Positions 26,481 through 38,600 of a stretch of DNA of 64,000 bases are shown here, in pieces. Below the pieces are notes generated by a model that worked only from the letters and a program-made list of their open reading frames with translations, made no database searches and was not told the origin of the DNA. Each line of letters begins with the position of its first letter. The stretch's first letter is position 1. Source of the stretch: Cordia subcordata. Taxonomy: Eukaryota; Streptophyta; Magnoliopsida; Boraginales; Cordiaceae. Position numbers and translations under genes: made by a program. The stretch covers positions 7,626,001 through 7,690,000 of the forward strand of contig JAPTOF010000017.1 of the NCBI GenBank assembly GCA_028554755.1. Reading direction: 5' to 3'.

Positions 26481-26730
26481 CCCTTGTCTGCTGTACCTTT
26501 TCAAGTTGCTTTCGGACCTGTTGATGCAACTGCCACTGATTCAGAGCATACTGACTCAGACCATGTTGATGCTGCTACAGCCACTGAGTTAAACAATGCT
26601 CTACCCTTGTCTGCTGCACCTTTGTAAATTGGTTTCAGACCTATTGATGCTACTGCCACTGATTCAATGCACCATACTGACGCATACCATGATGTTGATG
26701 CCGCTGCAGCCACTGCAGAAAACAATGAAG
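26481..26730 (+). repeat. 123-bp in-frame duplication within copy A
   Basis: The block with CCCTTGTCTGCTG and GATGC(A/T)ACTGCCACTGATTC occurs twice, offset by 123 bases (41 codons). CAA at 26502 in the first copy corresponds to TAA at 26625 in the second, so that stop arose by a C-to-T change after the duplication or in one of its copies. Confidence 0.8.
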
Positions 26731-28079
26731 CCAATAATTCTGCCATCAATGGTGATGCCACGAATACTGATTCCATTAGTGATAATGATGCTGCAGTCAC
26801 AACTGATTTGATTCATGATAATAAGGATGCTGCTGCCACTGATACTGAGGTTAATGCTGCTGCCACTGATACTGAGTTTAGTGCTGCTGCCACTGATTTA
26901 GTTCATGATAATGAGGATAATGAGAATGCCCCGGCCACTGATAGTGACCCTACCCTCAGTAATACTGCAACTCCTCTCCCTGATCCAATTCTTTCTCCTC
27001 CTGAGTTGTTCCTCCTTGGTGCAATCCATGAACCACTCCATTTCCCTGTGAGTTGATTTGCTCTGCAAAGAGATTTAGACTCTGTGAAAAACTCATTGAC
27101 TTTGGCACAACAAAATAAAATAGAGGGGATTAGGCAGTTAAGAAAGCAGTGCAGATTTTGGGATTTGATAGCATTGGTGGAGGAATTCCTGGGTTGTTTT
27201 TTAGTGGTGCCAACTCGTAGATTTCCTGTTCGAAAGGAGGATCATAGATTATTATATCTAGAGGCTATGATCAAATTGGGAGCTGGAGACAATGCCTCTA
27301 GTTTTGATATCATATGGAATGAACTTGAGAATTTGAAATTTGATGATAAAATGGATTTAGAATTTTTGGATGACGAGTCAAGTTTGTGGCTGAGATTTAT
27401 CGAAGTTGCAGACGATCAAGCAAATGATCGAGTAGATGATCAATGCAGGGAGCTGGAAGCAATAAAAACTGAATTGGTTAGGTTGGATAAAGAAATTCAT
27501 GATTTGGAAGATCAAATAAGTCTTAAGAAGAGGGTTGAAGGCGAAGACTCCCCTGCACGTGATGAAGATGCAGATTTGATCCCTTATCCCACCCCACCAT
27601 TCCATCGCCGTACAAAAGCCCAAATTGAAACATGGTTGGAAATTAGTAGGGAAACACTGAGGTTGAAACGAGTTGATTACTGTAAGCAGCTGCGTGAGAC
27701 AAGAAATGGTGACTTTTGGAACATATTCGCTAGGGCTGTTGCATTTTTGTTGATTGGGACTCATGCCTTGGGCATCTGCTATGCAGCAAATTCAGGGGAT
27801 ATTGCTACATTCTATTATAAGGAAACGAAGGCAAGTGTCCTACAATTAGAGGATGTGCCAACTTTTGCTGAAGCACTAATGAATGCTAAGAGGTTTCAGT
27901 CTTTTGATCTAACAATTGAAGAGAATGAAGCCAACACATTTGTTTGGATGGGAGTGCCGTGCCTGAGGTGTTACCGGCGTATAATGCTGCATGCCGAGCA
28001 AGGTGTAAGGTTTTGCAGGCTAAGAAGAGTGGGTCTTGGCTCATGAGAGAGTTGAATCTTAGATCAAACACTTAAGTCA

Positions 28080-30854
28080 TTTGTTATACGTTTGGAGATA
28101 TTTGTGTATATGCAATTTCTTAGATGCCTATATCCCGATGGGAGAGACCTATTGTTCTTGATCTTAGGTAATGAATCTTACAAGCAATTGTGAAAAAGGG
28201 CACCAAGAGCTAAATACGAAATTATTATGCATAAATGGAAACTTTGTCCTCTTGTTATGATACAAGTGTCTTTTCTTATTCCTTTTCACCCTTTTTTTTT
28301 TTTTATTTGGTTCAAAATTTTTCACTGAAGGGTGGAGAAGTGGAGGAACAACGCAATGAACGAAAAGGAATCTAAACTAAAGCAAAAAGTATCCTTGTTC
28401 TACCATTTATAAAGGTGTATCTGTACATTTATTTTGATGTCCTTTGCTCTGTTTCAATGTTTCTTCGACATTTAAACTGTTTGCATGAATTGTTTCAATG
28501 TGTCTTCAACATTTCAAGTGTTTGCATGAATTGATAAATTATATGTAGCTATATATCTATTGTTGTTTTTTTGCAATTTGTTAAATCCTAATAGATGATT
28601 AGCTTAAACCGAAAATTGATCTTAAACCGAAAATTGCTAAATGGCTAAGATCATCACAAATTTGATGATTATGAATACTTTGGAAAGCATTTTATATCAA
28701 TTAGAAATACTCTCAATCCATGACAATTAATGGCTAAGAACATGTCAAATGTGATACATATAGTGTGATTTGTTAAAGACTACATTATTTATAATAGATG
28801 TTTAGGAGAGTTATACTTATACATATATTGTGATTTCTTAATAATACATTATTTGTTAAGACTACATTATTTATAGATCCCTCTAAGCCCCTAGATGGCT
28901 AGGATCATCTCAAATTTGATAACTATGAATATTTTGTAAAGTATTCTACATCAATTAGGAATATTTTAAAATCCATGACAATTAATCTTTCATGAATTAT
29001 GGGTCATTGCAATTATATAAATCTTTACCGAGTCGCTATAGAGTTAGATTTATAGATTTATTAAGACTACATTATTTATAGATGCCACTAGGCTAATAGA
29101 TAGCTCGGATCATCTCAATGACTATGAATACTTTGTAAAGTTTTTTTTAAAAAAAATTCAATTAAGAATATTTTCAATCCATGACATAGCAGGTATAACA
29201 TTTTTCCCCAGCTAATCGACAAACATTTACAATCTCCTTTAATGAGTGATTGACCTCAATATCTCGTACAGACCTTTGTACTCTTTTTTTTTTTTTTTTT
29301 CTGTAGAGACCTTTATACTTGTGAATAATCCCTTTATGCACTTTGTTTAAAGCCTTGGGTTGCTCCATCAAAGGTTTCACCATAACTTTGTCTTTGATTT
29401 GGAATGATATCTTCTCTCTTTGTTAGCTCATTTCTTTATTTTTTATTTTTATTTTTGGATAAACCCCCTTATTTCCATGAGATTTGAACCCAAGACGACA
29501 AGGCTCAGGACTATGGCCTTGATTCAGGTCTACCTATGGCTCGAGGCTCTAATGTCATTATGTTGATTAGGGTTCTTTAGTGACTCTTTCTATTAACCCT
29601 ATTTCATCCTAAAGGTTAAGTCATATAGAATTAACTAGCACTAGTAACTAGCACAACGAGTTAATCTATTAGCTGGATTTAAAACTAAAGACTAATCCTC
29701 ACTAGCCTACACGATTGTGATAAAGGACTAACCTATTAACTGGGTTTAAAGCTAAAGACTAACTCTAACTATCACTACGTGTCATTAAAGCTCTATTAAT
29801 CAACACAATGGGAGTCAATTGATACTTTATCCTAGGGTCTAACCTATTACCTAGATCTAAAGCTAAAGATTAGTGCACCTAAGATCAACTTAGTGTAGCA
29901 TGGAACCTATTCATGCCAAAGACTACTCCACTAAACTAAGCTATAAATTAAGTACAATTAGTTAGCATCCAAGCAGTTAGATTTAAGTGATAAAGCACAT
30001 AATAACACATGCATCTTCATTGTGGCATTTTAACAAACACATAGAAATGTTTGGATTAAAGCCATTGAATCAATATAAACAAGGCATGTATTAAAGCGAT
30101 AGATATATACAAATCAAATATCCAAAGCCCTAATCTCATTTACAATATACACACCCTTAAATCTAACTCAATACAATATCATATTTACAAGAAATAAGAA
30201 GAGAAAGGAAAACTCCCTTAATTTCTAAATCCAAATCTAAAGCGAATCACTTATAATCCTTGTTACAGTCACCAATCCTTGCTTGACATGGGTGGAAGAT
30301 GGTTTGTGAAGGTTAGGGTAAAACGAGAAAGAGGTAAGGTTTGTTTAAGGTTTAAGAAAATGGTGTTCCTCCCTAGCTAGGATAGTTTTGCTTGTTTTAG
30401 GCTTAGTTTTTCCAAGCTCCATTCAATCTAAAAATGCAGGCAAGTAGCTTGTAGCTTATTCTTTTCCTCAACCAATTCAGTTATGTGGGCCTTGAGACTG
30501 GTCTAAATCCCTATCAATTCCAAGGGACTCATTTAATTATTAAGAATTAAGAGATTCATCATTCGAAGGGAATTAGACTACACAAAAATTTCCCATTTCA
30601 CTTATGATCCATGTTTTGACGAGAATATCTAAACAATATTCATTGCCTTTCCTTGCCCATGTGGAGGGCTTGGCTCGAAAGCTAGCCTTGCTTAACAAGT
30701 ACTTTATTAGTAAGGTTGTTTGTTTCCACTCATTGAAAATACTATCTACAAAAGAAGGTCATCGGGAATACTAAATGGTTCTCACTGACACCTTTTATGA
30801 GAAGGTGAAGTCATCTTTCCTTCCAGCCGCCGTACTGTTCGCCTCATTTCAAAT
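28080..30854. other. repeat-rich intergenic DNA
   Basis: No gene seen. A motif running GGCTA(A/G)GATCATC then ATTATGAATACTTTG then CAATTAG(A/G)AA occurs in three diverged copies at about 28639, 28892 and 29099. At 29430-29530 the complement reads CGTCTTGGGTTCAAATC with GGGGGTTTATCC and an A-rich tail, SINE-like on the minus strand. From 29660 to 29870 the phrase TTAAAGCTAAAGACTA recurs three times at uneven spacing. None is coding. Confidence 0.5.
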
Positions 30855-31075
30855 ATTCTATCATATTGATATAAGAAAAATCTTAACCATTGATATGTGG
30901 ATCATATCATCTCAACCATATTTGAAATTCAAATTTTAACAAAGGATAATTTTTTTAAAATACATTTTATTCCTCTCCATACCCATCTTTTTTGGAATTT
31001 AAATTTTATGAGTTGCTGAGATGATATGATACACATGAATAATCAAAATTTCTTCTCATAACAATACGAGAGAAT
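30855..31075. mobile_element. foldback MITE, 221 bp
   Basis: The left arm ATTCTATCATATTGATATAA and onward (including GATCATATCATCTCAAC) is matched over about 75 bases by the inverse of the right arm, which ends CAATACGAGAGAAT. The element would fold into a long imperfect hairpin. No coding capacity. A clear target-site duplication was not identified. Confidence 0.75.
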
Positions 31076-31089
31076 TAATTATGTGAAAG

Positions 31090-32974
31090 AATTCTGTTGG
31101 TTTATGGCTCAAATTCCAAGCCCATACAAATTAGGAAAGAGTTTTAATAAGAATTAAAATTCTAGTTATGGTAAGAGTCTTAATTATAGTAGGATTGATA
31201 GATTAGGAAATCCTTTGTCTTGGAGGATAAGGAAATCTCCTCTATAAATAAGATTCTTGTATTAGTTGTATAAGGCGTGCCTTAGGGCCACACCCTATGG
31301 GGTGTGGGGGTGAGAGAGAGCCTGAAAGCATCGAGAGTGTCTTATATTCGTTCTAGTCCTGTTGAGGATAGAACCATTATAAGAACTCTGTGGGGGAGGG
31401 CTTAGACTTTTCTGTCCGCGCAAAAAGTCATCACCTGAGTTGTAACCATTATTATTGGATAGTGAAATTTATCCCAGAGGGGATTGTGGACGTAGGCAGA
31501 GGGCCGAACCACGTTTAACTGTGCATATTCTTTCCTCGTTACTTGTGTTTTAATTCCGCTTCGTGAGAGTGTGTTACACGTCCTGATTTCCCAACAAGTG
31601 GTATCAGAGCTTGGTTGGAGGGAGGACGCTGGTTTGCACGAAAAACGAAAAAAGAAACGCCGAGGGAGAGTAAAAAAAAAATCGCTGATCTTCTGGTCAC
31701 GTTTGGCAGCCTTCCTGAACTCCGATCGACGATCCGTTTGTTGCTTGTTTTCGTCTCGGAGAGAAGAGTAAGTTGCTAAAATTTTGTGACGATCTGACGG
31801 TCAGATTGTGAGATACAAGCATGTCAAGTTTTATGAATTTGTGGTCAAACAGTCAAACGGAAGGTTTGACCAACGTTGACCGAAGGGCTGCAGGGGTTTG
31901 ACCGCGTTGACCGAGGGTCTCCTCACCATTTTCCGATGTCTTGAGTTCTTTTTTGAGGTCCGTTTTGCCAAATTTCTTGATGTATCGTGGGTGAGCCTTG
32001 AAATTGGGTAAAACAATGAAGTGGTGATAAAATTCTGCGAAAGTCTTTGAAGCATTGTGCGAGCAAACACATTTAGTCAACTAGTGAACAAACTTCTAGA
32101 GAAGAAAAGTTTGGATGAGAAGACTAGTTGAAGACGGTTCGATTCGAGGGAGGAGTCGAGCGAAGAGAGTCTACGTAGCTGAACGATCAGAGTCCTGGCC
32201 AGACGACTGATAAAGAATGCTACTGTTGGAAGAGAATACCACGTTCGAGATGCCTTGTGTCGAAGGAGGACGTAAACAACCTTGAGAGGTCAAGGTTAGA
32301 CGACACGAAGAGGGATGTTGGGGATGACTCCGAAAATCTGCTAGGATGTGTTGGTAGCTACTGCCATGAAGAGTGTTGTCGAGCGAGGGCTCCAGCATGA
32401 AGACTGTGAAGAGGTTCCAATTGCGGCAAAGAAGCTTCGGACTTTTTGCCAAGGGAGGAATTTGTTGGGTTATGGCTCAAAGTCCAAGCCAATACAAATT
32501 AGGAAAGAGTTTTAATGAGAATTAAAATTCTAGTTATGGTAAGAGTCTTAATTATGGTAGGATTGATAGATGAGGAAATCCTTTGTCTTGGAGGACAAAA
32601 AAATCTCCTCTATAAATAGAACTCTTGTATTAGTTGTATAAGGTGTGCTTTAGGGCCACACCCTATGGGGGTGTGGGTGAGAGAGAGAGCCAGAGAGCAT
32701 CGAGAGTGTCTTATATTCGTTCTAGTCCTGTTGATGATAGAACCATTGTAAGAACTCTGTAGGGAGGGTTTAGACTTTTTTGTCCGTACAAAAAGTCATC
32801 ACCTGAGTTGTAACCATTATTATTGAATAGTGAAATTTATCTCAGAGGGGATCGTGGACGTAGACAGAGGGCCAAACCACGTTAAAAATAGTACGTATTC
32901 TTTTCTTGTTAATCGTGTTTTAATTTCGCTGCGTGAGTTTGTGTGTTTGTATCCTCGAATTTTCCAACAAATTC
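31090..32974 (+). mobile_element. small non-autonomous LTR retrotransposon
   Basis: Two direct LTRs (31095-31596 and 32463-32969), both starting TGTTGG and ending CCAACA, enclose 866 bases. The 5-bp target-site duplication AATTC flanks both sides (31090-31094 and 32970-32974). Two bases after the left LTR is TGGTATCAGAGC (31599), a primer-binding site complementary to the 3' end of initiator tRNA-Met. A purine tract (AAGGGAGGAATT) precedes the right LTR. The interior has no gag or pol similarity, so it must have been moved by proteins supplied in trans, probably from a copia element given the primer site and LTR ends. It is larger than classical TRIMs because of the 0.5-kb LTRs. Confidence 0.93.
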
Positions 32975-33836
32975 TTTCTTAGTCGACATAATGTCTTCCC
33001 TCTCATATCACCTTCGGCATATGAATAGAAAAAATGAGTTTGCTCTTGCGTATTTAACCTGATTCTTTTACCGGTTGGACTCCTCCCTCAGTCGACATAA
33101 TGCTAAAAAAGCATCTAAAAAGATTTTCAATTTACATTTTTCTTTTTGTAAATTTGTGTATATATATGCCTTGTTAAGTAATGAAAAATTAATATATGTA
33201 ATAATAAATTTTAGCTTGATTTCTTTTTTTTACTTTTACTCTTACTGATAAGAACATTTGGGTTAACTTAAGAGATAAAAGAAAAATGATTGAAATATGT
33301 TCATAGTATTAATTGTTATTATCGTTAACTAGTACCTACTGTTGTCAGCCATGAATCATGATCTATCTTTATTAATTCACTCAATCTACATTTTCACACA
33401 AGTCTATGAAATTCTTTGCTCTTATCTTCCATTAATAAAAGTAAAGGAAAAAACCAATCGTTTCAGTTTAGGTTTATTACAAAATACTTGCTTCTAGTCT
33501 TTTTTATCATGACATGTGTGAAATATTTAATACGGCTGTCTTGAATAAAAAATTTGTCTAGCGTAACAACTATATATAGAAGATTGGTAGAAATTAAAAA
33601 ACCAAAACCTTATTTTTTTAGTTCATAGATAGATAAGTCTAATTTTAATACTTCAACTGAACAATTATAGAACAAGCTCTTTTTAATATTAAATTTACCA
33701 AAACAAGGGTTCCGCTTTGAATAAAAAATGACTTTTTTAAATATAGTTTGACTACTTACGAAAAAAAAGATATTGATTTAAGTATTCATGTTCATATGAT
33801 AATTGCTAATTTTACTTTTTAAACGAAAAATGAGTC
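32975..33836. other. intergenic gap between two LTR elements
   Basis: AT-rich sequence separating the two insertions. Nothing recognisable on either strand. Confidence 0.4.
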
Positions 33837-33841
33837 CAACT

Positions 33842-34274
33842 TGTAAGCGCAATATAGGATCGTATACATGAATTTACAATATAAAATTCAAAGACATAAT
33901 TGATAGCGGAAACACATATCTGTTTGAGCCATTATTATTAAAGAATTGTTGTTGAAGAAATAACTGTCACCCAATCTAGGCTTAGATCTTCCTCTCCTTG
34001 CTCTACTCAATATTAACAGATGCTTATGGGAACAACTGTTAGGTTAAGAGTAGGAAAGGAGACCTAGCCTTATTTATAATAAATTCTGACAGTCCTACCC
34101 ATAAAAAGATTTATTAGAATATATGGGCCTACGCACAAAAGAACCATTTGGATTTATAAGGTAGGCTAAAACCAATATGATCACAAAGCCCAACTAGTGA
34201 ACCAGATATTCAGTCTATTTTATAAAACCAAAAATAATTAACGGTAATCCACTTTAAAGAGAAATTTTCCAACA
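33842..34274 (-). repeat. 3' LTR of the copia element
   Basis: 433 bases, TG...CA ends. Pairs with 41145-41583. Over the first ~130 bases I count six substitutions between the LTRs, so the insertion is not very recent. Confidence 0.93.
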
Positions 34275-35201
34275 GTCTCCCACCTGGGCAACGTTAATTG
34301 TTTTATTTATTTTTCAAAAATGTTTAAGAAAAATATTTATTAGGCTGAATAAAAACAGAATGTGGCCACAATTTTTAAAATATTCTGATTCACAAATTAC
34401 ACCTCGAACACATATCCGGATCAACAAGATTGTCAAATATCGAATCATGGCAGTCATAGTGTTTCTTATTGACACAAGACTTTCTATGGTCACAAATGTC
34501 ATCCAACCTTATCGTCATGGACCAAACATACGGCAGCGTAGCAAGAAACTAGCACTAATATGTGATCAAAATGTGCTATTTCTTTGTCAGTCATCGACAT
34601 GATTTCTCCAAGATCGACATTTAAAGTAAGAGAAATCTATTATTCTTATCCTCACAAAATAGCGTTCAATATGCTAGAGGAAAAAACACATATCCTCACA
34701 AAATGGCATTCAACAGGCCAGATGATAGATTATTCTTAACCTCACAAAAAGGCGATCAATATGCCAGAGGTAAAAATACATATCTTCAACCAAAATGTGT
34801 CTTTATGGAGATATTAAACACAATAGGGAATCTTATCGCAATGGACACCAAACATAAGATCCTTAAAAAAACATGAATATGAGTAATGACAATATAAAAT
34901 TATGTTGTAAACCATAAAACAACATGCTAGTGTACAAATGCACTAATGTGCAAAGCAAAACATAAAAAAATGGGAACATCTAACAGTACATAATGATATA
35001 AAGCTCCCACTAGACAATCACATAAAAAATTATAAAATACTCATATTTCTAACATATTTCACAAAAATTTATAGTCAAAGACCCTTGGACAAGGAATCAA
35101 TTAATACGTCATCACAAGCAATTCGTTCTATATGAATGCCATCATTTTTAACAAAGTCTCTAACTGCCAAGAACTTGATATCTATATGCTTGCAAGCTTT
35201 A

Positions 35202-35681
35202 GGGTGCATTTGGTTTGCCTATTTTCTGTTTTCATTTTCATGGAAAATAAAAATTAAGATAGAAAATTTATTTGGTTAACTATTTTTGTTTTCATTTTTA
35301 GAAAACAGAAAACAATTTTCTAGGAAAATAAAAAACATAAAAAAAGTGTTTTCTCTGAAAATAAGGTAGCAATTTTGTAAATAACTCTAACTGATTTAGA
35401 AAACAAGGTGGCAGTTTTGTAAATAATTATAAAAATTTAGAAAACAAGGTGGTTATTTTTTAAATAACTCTAAAAGATTTGAAAACAAGATGGCAGTTTT
35501 GTAAATATCTTCAAAAAAATTTAGAAAACAAGGTGGCAATTTTGTAAATAAACATCAAAAAACAAAACACTTTTGGTAACCAAACACATTCTTTATATTT
35601 TAGAAAACAGAAAATAAAAATTGTTTTTAGAAAATGAAAACTAGAAAATAAAAACAGAAAACAAGCAAACCAAACGCAACC
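35202..35681. mobile_element. Tourist-like MITE nested in the copia element
   Basis: 480 bases, ends GGGTGCATTTGGTTTGCCTA and its inverse CAAACCAAACGCAACC, flanked on both sides by TTA (35199-35201, 35682-35684). A TTA duplication with GGG/CCC ends fits PIF/Harbinger-derived Tourist elements. The interior is built of short repeats of AAAACAAGGTGGCA(A/G)TTTTG. Removing it plus one TTA rejoins the copia RNase H reading (AAGCTTGCAAGCATATAGAT on the minus strand). Confidence 0.9.
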
Positions 35682-38600
35682 TTAATTTTCTTATTATTCT
35701 TTGAGAATAGAACAACAACTCTATTATCACAATAGATCTAGTAATAGAATTTATAATTCTCAAAATTAGATATCATGTTCTTAAAACATATAGCAGGAGA
35801 TAAGGCATCATAGCAAGCCACAAATTCACATAGTTAAAGACGCATTAAGCTATTATTTTGCACTCTTCCAAGACATGACCCTTCTAGCTAACACAAAGAT
35901 ATACCTGAAAGTAAATTTTCAATCATTTGAGCACCCAACATAATCAGAGTTAGAATATTCAACCAACTTTAGATAATCTATTTTATAGCAAACAAGCGTA
36001 TAAGTTTTGGTCTTTTGTAGGTATTTTATTACCTAATTAGTAACAACCTAATAGTCCATTCCAGGATTTATTGTCAACCAAAACTCTTATCATAAAAGTG
36101 ATATCAAGTGTAGTGCATACTAGATCATACAACAAACTTTCAATAGCACTAACACAAGGTATATCTTTCATAGAATCCCTCTCTATATCATTTTGAGGAT
36201 ATTGCTTCAATATGAGTTTATCACCTTTTACAATAAATGCACACAAGACTTACAATCCTTACTCCAAACAAGTTCTAAAAACTCAATCAATGTAATATTT
36301 TTGTAAAGGATTTAAAAATTCCAAGAGACCTATTTCAACAAAACTTAGTACCAAGAACAAAAGAAGCATCCTCAAAATCTTTCATATTGAAAGCCTTAAG
36401 TAAAATATTGTTTAGTCTCATAGAGCATACCCAAGTCACATATAACTAGTAAAATATCATCAACATGCAATATTAGGAAGACAAATTTACTCCTACTGAT
36501 CTTGAAGAGTATACGTGGATCAACTCTATTTTCCTTAAAATAATAAGAAGTTACTATTTCATCAAACTTCAAATATTCATTGCCTTGAGGCTTGATTCAA
36601 AACCATAAATGGATTTTCTAAGTATATAAACCATGTTATCCTTACCACTAATTGTAAACCCTTAGGCTATTTCATGTAAACTTATAGATATATATCACTA
36701 TTGAAGAAAATTATTTTCACATCCATAGGAGCCATTAATAGCTCAAAGAATATTTTATAGAACCATGTGAAAAAGATTTCGTTGTAATCTATACATTTTC
36801 TTTGGGTAAAGCTTTTTGTAACTAATCTTACTTTTGGCCTCTCAATCTTCTCTATGAGATCTCTCTTGGTCTTAAAGACCCATTTGCAACCAACAAGATT
36901 ATCTCATTTAAGAAAATCAACATGTTTCCAAATTCATTTTCATCATAGGTTGCATCTCATCTCTCATAGCATTCAAGTAAATGCGATAAGTATTATAGAT
37001 GGAATGTCTTCTTTCTCTAATAGACCTTTTAAATGTTGTTCATCATTAACTCATAAGGTTGTGAGATCTCAACATGTAGATTGTCATTAGCTATAACATC
37101 ATCATCTATTATAGGGTATCCACTAATATCTTGTCTCTTAATGTGAGTAGAGTACCAGCCTGACTACTTATTAGTAGTAGAAATGAGACAATTTCTCTAT
37201 CATTATCCTCAGTAGTAGGTTGAGGACATACAACATTACCAACATCCAATTATAAGAATTTGGGCATTTAAGATTTGACAATCTTAGAAACACATGTAGG
37301 AGAGTAAAACTTATATCATTAAAATGAACCAAATACCCAATGAAACAATGAATAGTCTTAGGGTCAGTGATTATCCTTACCTAAGCAAGACAACCCAAAC
37401 CAAAAATCGGTCAAACTAGGTTTCTCCCTAACCAAAATTCAAAAAATGGGCCTTAAGGACAAACTTGTTGGGAACATGGTTAAGTATTTAACAAGAAATT
37501 TTAATGGCTTCACTACAAAGGTACTCTAGTAAGTCAGTAACACTTATCATGTTTCTTATCATATTCGTAAAGGTGTATTTTCACTTTTCGATTACACCAT
37601 TTTACTTAGGGATAGTAGACATAGTATACTGGGCAATAATCCCAAAAATTTATAAGTACTTGGCAAACAACCTTATATGTTGTCTGGAGATCCAGACTTA
37701 CCATAGTAGTCACTTCTTCCGTCAGATCCAATAATTTTGATAACATTCCCCAAGTTGTTTTTCTATCTTTGTTTTAAAAAAATTTAAATTTCTCAATAGC
37801 GTTAGATTTCTCTTTAATTAGATAGAGGTATCTATAACGAGAAAAAACATCAATGAATGTAATAAAATATTTATTACCACACAATGTGATAGAATAAGGT
37901 CCAGTAGTATCTATGTTTATTGCTTCTAAAAGGCAAAGTTGCGGGTAGCATATTTCTTTTAACTTTAGTGCGCTTACCCCTTATGCACCCAATACAAGTT
38001 TTAAGATCATCAAAAATTTAGAGAAGGTAAAATCTCATTGTTAATGAGTTTTTCAACTCTTTCCCTAGAAATATGACCTAACCTTTTATGCCATAGCAAA
38101 GAAAAAATTTCTTATAATTAAACTCCTTTTAGAAGCAAAAATTTTCTATATGAAAAGAGTCACGAGAACTTCCTAGGAATAAACACAATTGGTAAAAACC
38201 CATTTGATAAAACACATTCACTAACAATTCTGGAATTGAAAAACAATTGTACTTGGTCATTTCTAAAGTGAAAATCATAACCAATCTTGTCTAAAAAAGA
38301 GATAGGAATCAAGTTCCATCTAAAACATGACATCTAGAAAATATTTTCTAAAATAAGTTCAAAACTAATTTTTAAATACAGATTAACAGTCCCAATGTAA
38401 GACTCTAATCCACTTGCCCCTCATTTATTTTCTCTTTCTTTAACCAAAATTGAGCTTGTGCAATGAGCTCTTTTATAACCTTTTCTTACAAAAGTAAGAG
38501 TTCTTATCAAACTTAGTGATAGCAGATTTGAGACTTCTTACATTGTGATTTTAATCGACAATCTAGATCTCACCTTTACCACCCTTTTTAAAACTATGAC

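Larger units (their letters stand above)
23899..28075 (+). pseudogene. copy A of an unrecognised plant family, broken
   Basis: I do not recognise the family. Exon 23899-23942 and exon 24015-24130 join in phase and read through; the second is 116 bases, exactly the length and phase of exon 3 in intact copy C at 44122-46831, and the encoded segments are similar. The third exon starts at 26407. It is interrupted in the same frame by TGA at 26430, TAA at 26625 and TGA at 27054, and is shifted near 27950, after which a different frame (SWLMREL) aligns with copy C (SWLRDEH). Its first part is Asp/Ala/Thr-rich and repetitive; the second (27060-28045) contains RFWDLIALVEEFL and GDFWNIFARAVAFLL, counterparts of copy C motifs. 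The intron 24131-26406 is long and repetitive. A functional short product from 27084 onward cannot be excluded, but there is no ATG at its natural start. Confidence 0.75.

Noticed and set aside
27054..27069. GTGAGT just before the third stop as a possible splice donor in copy A
   Set aside because: The only nearby acceptor-like AG would give an intron of about 20 bases, too short for plants; a nonsense mutation is the simpler reading.
27378..27764. 128-codon minus-strand frame inside copy A
   Set aside because: Complement of the conserved coding part of copy A; no independent similarity.
31571..32452. Short frames inside the small LTR element as possible gag
   Set aside because: None exceeds about 90 codons, strands differ, and no zinc knuckle or other gag motif is visible.
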